Shown here: positions 1 to 12,400 of the stretch, piece by piece
How positions within the stretch are numbered: the stretch's first letter is position 1
Layout: every line of letters starts with the position of its first letter
NCBI RefSeq assembly: GCF_031877795.1
Contig: NC_133940.1
Span: 12,711,985 to 12,775,984 of the forward strand
DNA from: Strix aluco
Lineage: Eukaryota > Chordata > Aves > Strigiformes > Strigidae
DNA length: 64,000 nucleotides
Reading direction: 5' to 3'
Translations under genes and position numbers: made by a program
Notes under the pieces: model-generated
What the model saw: the letters and a program-made list of their open reading frames with translations, nothing else
The model's database searches: none
Told to the model about the DNA's origin: nothing

Positions 1-3000
1 CAGGAATTAATGAGTAGCATTCAGTTTTCATTAGAAGTAAGAGCAGCAGCCAGAGCATTGCACAAGTAACGGCGGCTACCTCTTCTCTCCTGCGCAGGCA
101 GCGTGCTCAGGGAAGGCAGGACTCGGGGTGGCTTTGCTTTCCAGACCCGTCTGGATGTGCTCGTTGGCCTCATCTGTAATATAACAGAGACAATTGAGAA
201 GTTATATTTATTTAAACTTGTAACGGCCAGTGTGTTTTGTTTGGGGAAAGAAAAGGCTTGTTAAATGAGTCCCACCAGCACAAACGCTGGGGATTTAAGA
301 GGAGGTGGCTGACGGGGGGCTCAGTCTGCTCTCCCCGGGGATGGGGGAGGCCCTGGGGCAACATCGCCCGTGCTCCCCACGCAGGCACCTCCAGACCCCA
401 TGGGTCCGAGAGGTCAAAGCCAGCTGCCTAACGCCTGACTCACGCCAGGAGCTGTCGCATCACGGGAAACCTTTGCAAGACACTGTCAATAAAGTTAATC
501 CATTCCAGGATTTAAATTCAGCCATTTCCTGTTTTGACTCAAAGTCATCCGATCTTGGCAAACAAAGGAGGAGGCCAATACAGTTAATGAGGAGATCCCT
601 GTTATTTTCACTGGCACAAGGCTCAGCTATGTCTTCTAAGCTCTCAAAGACCCTAAAGAAAAAACAATAGAAGACAATAACCTTTACAGCAGCCTGCCAG
701 GGCATAAAGTTGCATTAGATATTTTGCTGGCAAAAAGGCTTTCTTGCTACTGCAAAACCAAAAGGATGAAAAAACTGGCCATGAAAAACTAAGCTTAGTC
801 TGGTGTCCTGGTTTCGGCTGGGATAAAGCTAAGTTTTTAATCAACAAGATCTGCACATATTTATTCACATGTAGCTAGGTCTATTTTAAAGAGTAAATCT
901 ACCTGTTACAAAAACTGCCAAATCTCTCTAGGATATATTTCACTACGCAATACAATAGAATCAGAGGCTCAAAGGATTCAGCTCTGACATTAAATAATAC
1001 AGCCTCACTTGTTATCTGGTTAGGAAACTGCACTAAGCCCAAGAATAGACCAGTCCTACGGATGGGCTGTGATATCAATGTCACGCCGATGCTGCCCGTG
1101 TGGTGCCATCCATGCTCAGCACCAGCAGAGTCAGCCCGGCAGTAACAGGGATATCTGAAGATGGAGCTTCATCCCCTCTTGCCTGTGCATCCCCATGGAG
1201 AAAAATGCTGCAGTCCCAACTCTTCCTTCCTGCCCAGCGCCTGGCCCTGCGGTGCAGGGGACCACAGCAGGCATTGTTCAGGGCTGTCTGCGTTAGCACC
1301 ACATGTCTGGCACACACGTGAGATGGCAGCTGGGTGCCTGTAGTTTCCCCAGCAGTGGGAAGTCAGGGAGTCACTCCTGCTGGAACACAGAAGTCTGGTT
1401 GTGTAAGAATGGGCCAGTTTTAGAGAGCACGTTTCTGAGAGAGGGACTGCGTTTTGCCCATGAAAACACTGATATACGAAAAGCATCACTGAATATTGTT
1501 TCTGGAGAGACAAACAGTGGCATGGCTGGTGGCACGTGCAGGCCATGTCACGTGCAGGCATGGGAAGGCATGCTGAGGAATGTTTATTTATACAGTGAGC
1601 CACGTCCTCCTCTTTTGCCCTAGACCCAAGGGAAGGAGATGCCAGCAGGTAGCTGCTCTGGAAGTAGAGGAACCAAACACAGAGCTCCCATGTTTTCCCT
1701 CTGCCTGTCATGGTTGAAGAGACCTTGACAACTGAAGGCTGCATTCATTTCTCATCTCACTTCCAAAGGCATTGTGTCATACTTGCTTTTCACTGACACC
1801 TCCCCCTCAGACAGAGCTCCTGGCTCCCAGCTGGCAGAGGCAGGGGGAGGTGTTTGCTTCCCCCCATCCAAATCACTGCCCTTCAAAATGGCTCAGCCAC
1901 TGACACAGCTATATCTGGCTTCTATAACCACAAACAGGTTATTAGTACATTATAATCCACCAAGACAAGCAAAATGCCTTTGCTAACTTTAGGATGAGAG
2001 AAGAAGACGCAAATTCCAACAGAAATTAGTAGTGGCCTGACCAGTTTAACTTGTCCATACATATATTTATACACATATGTATACAGCCACTCCTGCCCTA
2101 ACACTCTAAGCTGCTTTACTCATTTCCTATCACTCTAAAATGAAGACACTCAATGCTTGGGGAAAGCATGGCTAACTGTGCCATCGGGGCTGACTTGCCT
2201 CGACGGATGGATAAAACAGTCTCTCTCCTAGACGATTTTTAGCTCTCATCCATTACACTCAAGCTCAGGAAAAAGTTATCACCAAATTCATCCATCTGTG
2301 CTGCTCTGCAGGCTGTAGTTTAAATATAGGGTATCTATTTTATACATTTTTATTACTGCCGATTATTTGTGTTTTCTATTATAATCAATACTAACTGTGA
2401 AGACCTTTAGGGATCCACACAACTCTCCCTTCCAAAGGTTAAAACCCTTCCTCAGAAAAGGTCACTGGGCATTCTCCTGTGCAGGCACAAATTTCCACCC
2501 CTCCTCAGCCTCTTTACCATGCAAAGGGAATGACAGCAATTATCTCAGTGGGGCTTTTCCACGCAGGAATTTTCTCATTTCACTGTCTAACATAGTCATC
2601 AAAGACTTAAATCAGGATTAACAGCCCTGGAGTCATGAACATGTTACATTGATTTGGCTAAATGAACATGCACCCCTTCATCACCTTGAAAGCCAACAGA
2701 AGATGAGTGACTCTGATCTTTCCAGAAGAAGAAAAAAAGGTGTCAAGATGGCAGGTGAAAGCCCTTATCTCATCTATCGCAGACTGAACATGAGCTGCAC
2801 AGCCAAACTGTTTGTAAAGGGGCCTCATTCTTGTTCCCCAACAGGCCAAGCACTGCTCTCACCAGTGCAATACTCTTGCTGACAAGCCAGTGAGAGAAGT
2901 GCTTGCCCTCACGTGTGGAGTGAGGCAATCTATACGGTAACCACTGCAGGAGCCAAGCACGCCATAGTCAACAGCAAGGTGAAAATACTAGCTACAGAAT

Positions 3001-5193
3001 CTTGATCCTCAACCAGTGCTGTAAAACGGCAGTGGCAAAAGTAAGAGGAAGGAATAAAGTCGTGTTATACCTGTGTGCTTTACCACAATAAGTCTGAGAA
3101 TAGAAAAAGAGAAAGAAAGGGAAGAAAAAAAAAGTTGAAAATAGAGATTTTTTCATTACTATAGTAATTTGGTAACATTTGCTTCTTCCTTCTTAAAACA
3201 GCATTAGTCAAGTAATGCACATGCACAAACATAACTTGCATATTACTGCTATATTAATAAGGAGTTTATTTTAGATGACAATGTGAGACCACATCTCATA
3301 TGTGCACATGAGCAATAAAAGTTAAATCTAAAACCAACAATACTTCAAATTTTGCTTTCTTGAAATGGGCTGCAAGCTAAGGGTGCTGATGCCTCTGGCA
3401 AGGCAACAGGCAGTTGACTCCCATTCATTGCTGGCTACTAGCTGGGCTGTAGATGACAGAGCATTTGTCTGATCTGGGCCCCAGCAGAGGGGCTGCTGAA
3501 GCATCTGTCTCTTCATGCAGAGGGTGCAAGCACAAACGCACATCCTCAAAAAACAGAGAGCATGCTCTGCAGAAACGGCCAGGCAACTCTGTCGAGCTGG
3601 AAAAGGTTTTATATGTTTTAGCATTCTGAAGGGATGATTAAATAGTAAATTTAATGACATCATGAATCCTTAATACTAAAGATAAAAGCAACTTCATATG
3701 AAATATGATGGGCCAGTTCTGCATCAGAGGCTCCAATGAATCTATGCTAAGTTATTAGAGCTGTCAGAGGTAAGTAAAACACAAAAAGAAAATGAGGCTC
3801 TCAGATAGTGAAGTCCCTAGCCAGCGTTTAGCTTTGAGAATGTGTCTAAGTAATGTGGAGCTCAGAGGCGTATACTATACCCAGGAAATTAATGTTACAG
3901 AGATATCATGGCCAATGAGGCCCACCAAACAAAGGAGAGATCTATATTGCTCCTACTCTACAGCAGGAATGGGCAGCTGGGCCCAGGAAAGAGGACTAAA
4001 CTGAACTGGTGGAGATGACATCTGAATTTTGGACAGATGGAAGACAAACCTTCAACTATGATTAGCCTTTACTGCAAAAGAACAGAGCCCAGTTATAGGG
4101 TCCTTATATTAGGGACCGTGGTAGACTTTGCTTCGAGCTGTCTATCAGGGCCATGGCTCCCCCTGAGCAGCAGCAGCCAGTAACTCACCAGCCACGTCTA
4201 AGTATCTGTGATTACCCACCCTGACAAGTAATCAAGGAGATTGTATGAGACTGAGCTGCAGTTCCACGGTCCTGCTGCGAGTCAGCTGGCCTGTCTTCAT
4301 GTTGAGGACTGGATGTGAATCATCCCCAGTTCTGCTTTGCACAAATGTTCAGCACGAAGTGCCAGCTCCAGGCTGGTTACGTTTGGACTCAAAGCACAGT
4401 CCTGCTCGTTTCACATGGGCCTGATCCCTTCTCTTCTCTGCCCTGAGCCAACAAATCTGATTTGATCTGTTTTACATACTACCATGAGAGTTCATCTGCA
4501 TGTCAAACAACACACAGTACATCTGCTTCGAATTAGCACATGGTCCCTCATATACCCTTGCTATGGCACAGCAGCCTGGGTACCATTCAGACTTCGCCCC
4601 AAAGCCCTTTTTACTTTGAAAACCACATTGTGCTTTGGAATTATTCCCAGGTAAAAAGCTAGCTATGGACCTTCTCAAGTGGGCAAATATTTGGCAAGAG
4701 AAGAGAGGCACCCCCTCCCTTTGCAGAGATGTGACTGACCCCACCACCTCCCAGCTGTCTGTTTTTGTCAGACCACTCTAGGAATTGGGGCGAGGGGGGA
4801 GTGGTGTTTGACCCACACATATCAGTTTGAGGCCAGAAATTGCCTGACATCATCCCCTTCCCTTTTGGCTTCTATGACAAGAAATTATACCAGTGACCTC
4901 TGGCAAACAGACATTTTGGAAGAAAAAAGCTAAAGTGGGGAAAAGGCATCTACTGCACGTAGCTGATAAACAGCTTTTGCCTTGGTCCTCCGCCACACTG
5001 TAATTTTTTCTTTGGGCCCTGATTTTGATAATCAGGTATTTTTTTCTAGGACTGAAAGTTTAGCTGACAATTCCCTTATCACAACACAAATGTTGGTCCC
5101 CAACAGGCTCCCAGTACAGGGAGACCCCCATATTTGACCACTTTTTTCTGGTCCATCAATTTGTTTTCTTAAGAGGCACACTGCCATACTTAC
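1..5193 (-). other. Presumed downstream intron of the Slp gene; no recognisable exon
   Basis: The phase-1 donor at 5193 needs a following exon to the left. None of the open frames in this stretch resembles a Slp linker or C2 domain. It contains a purine-rich tract near 3098-3146 and ordinary AT-rich sequence. A poorly conserved linker exon could be hidden here. Confidence 0.5.
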
Positions 5194-5345
5194 TTTCTAG
5201 TTTGCCCTTTTTCCTTCTAATTGATGCCCGAAGTAGATCTGGCCCCTCTAAGTCTTCCTGAAACCGTTTTGCCTTCACTTCTGAAAACCATTCACCTGTC
5301 ACAAACTTCTTCTTCTTTTCATCCTTGATGGAGCCTTGTATCCTC
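5194..5345 (-). CDS. Slp gene second coding exon (SHD helix 2)
   Basis: Acceptor TTGACTTTCAG|G, donor GAAA|GTAAGTATG (near-consensus). It completes Arg34 and encodes 50 more codons, RIQGSIKDEKKKKF through TGEWFSEVKAKRFQ to RASIRRKKGKLE, then one base (phase 1). The (S/T)GxWF motif, the basic KAKRF and the RAS(I/M)R(R/K)KK end are the hallmarks of the second half of the Slp domain in SYTL1 and SYTL2. Confidence 0.87.
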
Positions 5346-7782
5346 CTGAAAGTCAATGAGAACATTACACACCAAAAAGATCTCCAAGGTTTTGACTTCC
5401 CCCGAGCTACCTCCATAACAATTCTCTGTAAAGTTCACCTGTCTGATGCTATGAAGGAACCAGAGATTATTCTCTGCAATCACAAGGGCCAAACCAGCAT
5501 TTAAAAAAAAGCTAATTTATTCTTTATCTGAAATGGGAACAGCACCTTGTAAACGCAGGCTTTCACCTCTTCCAGATTTTACAAATCCAAATCAGATCAC
5601 CCTGCAAGGAGATTTGTTCATTTGCTTTTCAGCCCTGAGGTTTTGGGAAGGGATGGGGCTGTTTGCAGGTCTTGCACTTCTTCGTTTTATCTATTAATCT
5701 CTTCATGAGTGGCAAAGCCTTTTGGATCAAATCTGATGCAAACCATAGAAACAAATCATATTATTTAGAGGAGCAACCTATCCCTGCAGCATTCTCCCTG
5801 GACACTGCTCCTCTCCTTGTTCCTCCTGCCATGCCGATTTTGGCACTCAAACAGTTAGCTCTCCTTCCCGAGCACTGCTTCTCCTACTGTAACTCATTTG
5901 GGCACACCCAGGGCTGGTTTTTGGCACCTAAACCCGTCAGTGCTCTGTTTGCTAGACGTACTTTTAACCCTCCTCCAGTTATTTTGTTTTTATACCATGA
6001 CTTGTTGAATTAGCTGCCTTTCAGCTGACACTGCCTCCCACAGCTCACCACAATTCAGGGCCCCTGCAAGACCTAGGAGGCCAGAGGAAACGCCCACCTC
6101 AGTCCAATTCTCAGCAGGAAGAGGGGGCAAAACCCCAGACAACTGTGGAGCCTTGAAGGGTCACATTTGGCTGCCTAAAAGCCAGAAGGGAGCAGGTATG
6201 GGATAACCGGGCTCCAGCCTCTGCCGGCAGTGCTGGGGGGCCCAGCAGGACTGACAGCCAGGGAGCTGCACAGCTCCAGTCTAGATCAGGGCTGCATCTG
6301 CCCCCGTGAGGGTCTCGAGGTGCTGGGCCAGAGAAGATGTAGGACTACATTTTAATCTTGCTGACACCAGATCAGTGTAATGCCATTGACTTCATTTCGC
6401 CCAGCAGGCAGGTTGTGTTGGAGCCAACTGCGTCCACACGTGCACCAAAGGCCTTACTGCATATAGCCACGCTGACAGTGAGGGGCACTTGGCACCACCC
6501 CGGTCAAGATCTAACTCACTTTGCTCCCCAATGAAAGCCTTTTGTGCAACAGCTTCCAAAGAGAAGTGAAACAAAACTGAAATGATCCAAACACTCTTTT
6601 CCCCAAACCTCCACTGTAAAGCAGAAATTTTACTGCATTTCAGAAAAACAAAAGAAAAAAAAAAGAGAAAACCTTGTTTCAATTCAGAGGAGATGTAAGA
6701 GCATGCAGACACATACATCTCAAGTCCAAGCTTTTTGCAAGCTACCACCAGTGCTGTTTCCCCAGCTCTCACCCGGGAGCAGAGGCCAGGGCACGCAGGC
6801 TCCCTGGAGCCTGCTGCAAAGCTGCCCACTGCCCCTTCAAGCCTTGAGCATCCCTCCTACATGGGGCTTACTCTTTTTTGGCTCAACAGCAAGTTGAAGA
6901 CTCACATCCTTAACAGGGGTAAACTGGCACAGTGCCATCCACACTCACTGAACTACTCATTTCTTGCTGTGGGGAGTTTGGTGCCAGCTTCCTGAGCCTG
7001 GTGCATACTGTCAACCCAGATGGTCTAATGGCTGGCATTAAAAAAGTGACAGCAGCAACAAGCAATCCCGATCAACCAGACCTGAGCTCCAGGATGGCCA
7101 GTGACAAGTGAGCTGAACCAAGAGCGATGCCTGGCTCTGAAATGGCTCCCCACAAACCTTTGGCAGATCACGTAGCCTCTCACTGCCCCTCTCTGCCTGC
7201 ACAACGGATACTGCATACACACCCACCTCAAAGAGCACCGGAGGGACACAAAGCAGATGAGAGAAGATGAAAAGTCTCATTCTAAAACACTACAGGATTT
7301 CTGTGCTACCGAGTGAGGAAAACAAGGTAGCAGCTACACCCCTGCTCGGACCTCTGACACTGAGAAATCAGCATCTTCCTCCCCAGAGCAGGAAAGGGAT
7401 GATTTCCCTTTGGCATCTCTGAGGGCTGCCGATTAATTCAAAAGAAGAGTCCAGTCCTGTAATCCTGCAGAAAGAAGACAGCAGCGACAGCAGGATGGCT
7501 GAGAAAGCAAGAGGTGCAATGGAAAGATCCATCAGGATCTGAGCAAGAAGAGACAGCACTGCTGCAGCATGCATTTCTCCCTGTTGCACACACACACACA
7601 CAGACACACATTCCTCTCTAAAAGAAGTAAAAAAATCCCCCAGGGGAACTCATGTCCTACTGTTACTGCATGCTCTCTCACCTGATACGATCCCCATCCT
7701 TCTTCTTCAGCTCTGCATCTCTCTGCAGAACCTTCATCAGCTTCTCATACTCCTCCTCGGTAAGGAAGCTCAAGTCCAACAT
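5194..7782 (-). CDS. Synaptotagmin-like (Slp/SYTL) protein, N-terminal Slp homology domain; partial gene
   Basis: Two minus-strand exons (7782 to 7682, then 5345 to 5194) join in phase and encode the first 84 residues plus one base. The product starts MLDLSFLTEEEYEKLMKVLQ and continues through RDAELKKK. After the junction come GEWFSEVKAKRF and LLRASIRRKKGK. This is the two-helix Slp homology domain, which binds Rab27 GTPases and recruits Slp proteins to secretory vesicles. The two halves are joined directly, with no Cys-rich zinc finger between, as in SYTL1 and SYTL2 and unlike SYTL3, SYTL4 and SYTL5. The helix-one residues look closest to SYTL2. Linker and C2-domain exons are not seen; they should lie beyond position 1 or be too diverged to recognise. 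The paralogue is not certain (SYTL1, SYTL2 or an avian-retained relative). Confidence 0.85.
5346..7681 (-). other. Slp gene intron between the two SHD exons
   Basis: A 2.3-kb intron, phase 2 at both ends. I looked for a phase-compatible Cys-rich (zinc-finger) exon here, as SYTL3, SYTL4 and SYTL5 have, and found none. It contains a CA microsatellite at 7586-7610 and a possible MIR-like stretch near 7.16-7.27 kb. Confidence 0.75.
7586..7610 (+). repeat. (CA)n microsatellite
   Basis: An uninterrupted run of CA dinucleotides with one GA interruption near its right end, in the Slp gene intron. Confidence 0.9.
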
Positions 7783-7815
7783 CTTCCCAGCAATCTTCTT
7801 CAGTTCTTCAGACAG
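7682..7815 (-). CDS. Slp gene first coding exon (SHD helix 1)
   Basis: Acceptor TTGCTTCAG|CTGTCT on the minus strand, donor ATCAG|GTGAGAG. The chosen start is ATG at 7782-7780, giving MLDLSFL, which is where Slp proteins normally begin; it has A at -3. Coding is 33 codons plus two bases. The frame stays open for 11 codons back to the acceptor (LSEELKKIAGK), so a longer N-terminus from an upstream exon cannot be excluded. Confidence 0.85.
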
Positions 7816-9039
7816 CTGAAGCAATGTCACACCAGAACTAATCCAGCCCAGACTGCTGCAATGCCATGGGCAGCCCCTGTGCAGCCTGCCCTGGTGTGTT
7901 GAGCAAGATGCGACTGGAGAAAAGGACTTCACAAAAGCATGACTTGGGTGGAAGTTGCATTAGCACCTGGACTTGCACTTCCAGGCTCTTCGCTGGCGTG
8001 TTTCTCTGCACTGCATTCCTTCCCCTGCCAGGAAAATTCTCTCAGCAAAATTATGCTCCTTTGCTTTTCTTCAGGCACAGTCGCAGCGATTTGGAAGCCA
8101 ACGTCAATCAAACAGGCAAGCACGGGAAGGAGCGAGCTCGCCGCCCGCCTTAGCTGCCTGAACAGGCACGAAAGCTCATCTCACCAACGGCAACCCCGGC
8201 ACCTCTGGCATGCGCTTTCTTCAACGGGGAAGTCTGCCTCCGGGGAGTTCAAGCATCCCTGCAAAGAAATAACACCGAGATGCCTTTTATGATAAGTGCG
8301 ACATATGGTAACCGAATGTGTACATTGGGGGTTTTTATTTGTTCTTCAGCACAAGTTCCCAAACAAGCTGCCCTACTTTCCTCCCTGTCCTACAGCTCCT
8401 CACGCGGTATTAACCTAACCAAGACAGCATTCTATTTTAGCCACTTTCCTACTAACAGGTAAACAGTTGGCTCAGTGTGCTACAAGCAAAATATGCATAT
8501 AAATTACCAAATTGCTTCCTTGCTTTTTACCTCCATTCTTCTTTTCCTCACTTCTTTCTGCTCTAAATGAGACCGAGGATAAGCAGCCAATCTTTGTAAA
8601 GCAATCAGAAAATGACAGAACAGCAACCTGCAAGTGTTATTGCTGCATGTTATGCTATAAAATACCAGAGGCTGCTCATTTTCTAATATGTGTGCACTTT
8701 GCTTCACGCTGCACTGATATTTGCTATTCAAACAGTATGGGTGCAGATCACTTAGTGTTTCAACAGACGCTGAAAATGGCCAGAGGCTGCAGGGCATGGA
8801 AGAAGAGTAAATCATGGGTTGCTTTGTTACTTTATTCCTTTTCCTCTCTCCTGGTCAACTTGAGGGCAATAAGGCACACCTTTGAGGGAGCAGAAGTTCT
8901 GCTCGTGTCCATGTAGGCGGTTTCTAGCTCACCAGATGGGATTTTTCCACTGTTTCCAAGCCCGTCAGGTGACTGTGGGTTTCATCATACTTGGCTTTTT
9001 CTCCCAAAGCCACAGCCTTGGCAGTCAAGTCATTAAAAA

Positions 9040-9480
9040 TGAATAAATTCCAGAGTTCATGGCAAACCTGATCTGAAGGTCATCAGGCCCATTCCCTAAC
9101 CTCAAGGCCTGTATCACCCCTACTGTCTGTCTGTCTGTCTAAGCTGCCCCTTTAAGGATGGCAACCACAGCCTTCCTGGATCATTTATTTCAGTGCTTAG
9201 CTAACTGGCAGCAAGCAACTTCTTCCTATTGCCTACCCCAGATGTCCCTGTTCTCAGTCCGTCCTACCCACCACGGGGATGGTCCTTTTACAGCCATCCT
9301 CACAGGGTTTTACGCTTCAGCCTCCACATCAACCAACCCAGCTCCTTCAGGTTCCTCAGAGCTGGGGTCTTCTTAATTTTTGTCAACTCTTCTTTAGAGT
9401 GTCTCCACATGGTGCATGTCTTCCTTCAACTGGCATGTCCAAAGTGGAGCACAAGCATTTCAGCTGAACTTTGCTCATTT
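9040..9480 (-). mobile_element. Probable ancient, degraded CR1 remnant
   Basis: Phrases such as GGTCATCAGGCCCATTCCCT and CCCAGCTCCTTCAGGTTCCTCAG, and an order of motifs like a CR1 3' region read on the minus strand, suggest an old copy. It has no open frame and the boundaries are approximate. It includes a (GTCT)n microsatellite near 9124-9141. Confidence 0.4.
9124..9141 (+). repeat. (GTCT)n microsatellite
   Basis: About four to five copies of a CTGT/GTCT tetramer within the probable old CR1 remnant. Confidence 0.8.
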
Positions 9481-12400
9481 CACATAATTTCACAGATTTA
9501 CATTATTTTATGGATGACACATTCCCAAATGTTTGCTTTTTTCATAATGGTGCACAAAATGTTAGAAGAAAGAATAGGCATCTGACCTTAATGCTTACAA
9601 AGAAAGACCACAGAACATCGCATAAAAAGGCTCATACAAGGAATGGGCATTGTCATAAAAACTGTAATTATTTGAAGAAAATTTTTGGAGGGAAGGACAC
9701 AACATTTCATATTTCTTTGAGGCAAGTATGGCTGTGCTTGTCACACCACAATTATAGCCTTTATCATCTGAGAAGCTACCAATACCACTCTCAATAGTTA
9801 AAACAGAAACAGTAATAAAAAGCCCTGATGAATCTCTACTGTTTAAATCTCCATTTCATCCAGCTTGGCACAGCTCTTCCATGCTTGGTTCCAACCATCT
9901 ACTCTCTCTGGCTCTCAGGCACAATCCTACTTCTCTACAAAGACATTTACAGAAATTTCTGGGACAGACTTTATTTAAAAGAAAGTATCTAGGGACACAG
10001 TTTTCACAGTATTTGCTTCTCTAGAACTTTTATTTATTTTTAACAAACCCACGATGTGTGGGCTGAAAGTACTTCAGAAAACATTTTCAGCAAAGACTCA
10101 TATTTATTCATCAGTAGTCAGTCAGAAAAAGAATAAAGGCTACTTCTTTGTAAATAGCCTTTTTTTCCCTGAGAATGTTTGATCTTGCTTGAATAGTTAT
10201 ATTAGAAGGAAAAGGTTAACAGAAACCAAACAGCCAACTCCTTCTTTTGTTTTAAATAGTTAAAAATCAAACCACTTAATGCACTCGCTGTGGGAAAGTG
10301 AGCTGGTCCAAAAGACCGCTCCACCTGCAGGTTTTGCTGGCAGTCTCAGGAGCTGCAAAGCTGTCAACCCAGGCCCACAGGAGTACAGAAGGCTGGGAAA
10401 TGATCTCCATACGTGCCACGGGGCTGTCCCTGCTGCACCTCGAGCTTTTGCAGCCTCTGATGGGTGCACCGTGCCGCTTCGTCTTGGACGCTGCAGAGGC
10501 TTGAAACAGGAGAACCCCACCATTAACCACTCAGGTACACAGCCATAAGGGAGAGCGTGTTATTTGTTTACTTGGGTCTCCAAGAACAATAGATTAAGGA
10601 TAAAAATCAACTGACATGTACAGTATGTTATCAGGCAGGCACACTAACCATCACCCACTCCCCCAGATTACTTAATCCTAGAGCTCTCGCATCCGCTCCT
10701 TAAGCAGTACCACACAGCTTTGATTTGCTGTGTTAGACTGCGTATAACCCTCTCCCTCTCAACGCCTTGTTAATAAACACTTTGGAAGCCACAGGGATGA
10801 TGCAGTACAAACACCTAAATTGACAGATCCATAAGAAAGCCAGGAGCCCGTGGGTCTCACACAGACGAGGCCACTTTCTGTGTGTCCTGCCCAGCCCTCG
10901 CCTGGCCACCTCCGCAAACAGCAGGGAAGGGAAACACAAAAGCCTTGCAGGTTTGTAAGGCAGCGCTGGGGCAGACTCTACCCTAGACTGGGACCTCTTA
11001 AGTGCAAGCACCTTTATTAGCCCACTGATGTAAATTGGTTTTGGACAAACTGTGACAAGCAAAACCAAAGTTGCACTCTCCTTCCCTCCTGCAGCTGGGG
11101 GACCCCTCCTAGGTCAGGATTGCTCTCTGGAAACGGGAGCAAAATGGAGAGTCATGAAAGAGCAAATTGTTTGTGTTCAGATTAGCAGTGTCTGCTTAAA
11201 GACTGATGCACACCGTGCATAGCAAACTCAGGCAGCTCTCAGGAGCTGCATCACCATGATGCCCCAGTGCAGGGGAGCAGCCCTGCTGGGTCCTGCCACT
11301 GGTCACAACAAAGCAGATGGGCAAAATGGATTATCATGGCTACAGGAAAGACTGTAACTCTGAGCAGAGGAGCACACTGGATGTCCAAAGGACTTTCTTC
11401 CCTCTAACTGCTTTTCTGGGGAAGAGAACATCACAAGAGATCGACTTGCACACCCAGCTGTGTTGACAAATGCTGGGTGTGGAGGCAAGCAGAAACATGA
11501 CCTATCATGTGGCATAACTGGCTGCATCTCTTACTGTGATAGCTTTCGATTTCTTGTGGCTGCCTCCCCAAGAAGAAGCAAATGTTCTAGCGACTGGAGA
11601 TCCATGATGGTGTGTTATGCCACTGTGCAGCTTGTCAAACCCAGAGCCCAAGCATGGATGGAGAAGTGAGGGCTGTTCTGTTAAAACAGCATACTGGGAC
11701 ATGCACAACTTATCTCTCAACAGATATTCAGTATCCAGTTTAAAAATATAGGAAAAGCCATACATGGCTAGACTGAAGGTCCATTATCACACTAGCTTAT
11801 CTTCAAGGAGGACTAACAGCATAGGGCTAGAGAGAGCACAGCGAGCCGCCCCGTGCTCCAGCTTCCTGCAAGGTACAGAGCAGGGACTCCCCGAAAGTGG
11901 AGCAACGTCTCAGCATTTCACAGATTTTTCTAATCACTTTGTGAACTTACATTGATTTTAAGCGTCTGCAATATCCTCAAAGCCCCACAGCCTCACTACA
12001 CTTTAAAGCAAAGGTATTTGCCCTTGTTTTGTTTTGACCTGCCACTTGCTTGCTTCATTTGATATCCCCAAGCATTTTAGTAGAAAACCCTGTAAGAATT
12101 TCTCTGCATTCACCTACTCCATGTTGCTCATTTTGCAGACCTGTGTCACAGCCATAGTTTCTCTTCCAGAGGAAGTAAGTTTGTTGTTTGTTCATTCCAG
12201 GTGTTACTCAGGGAGCTTTGATCATTCCTCACACCCTTCTCTGCCCCCCATCCAGCTTACTACAGAACTGCTTAGCAGTGTTTGGGTGCAAAAAGGCTTT
12301 TCCCAACAGCTGCAACCCCTGGTATCTTCACCTGCAAGACTGGTTTTGCAGTGCCAGGAGAGGTGGTGTAAACCGTGCCCAGCTGCAGCTCTGCAGCCGG

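Noticed and set aside
1169-1744. 191-codon minus-strand open frame as the next Slp exon
   Set aside because: No Slp linker or C2-domain resemblance and no matching splice sites in the right phase that I could identify.
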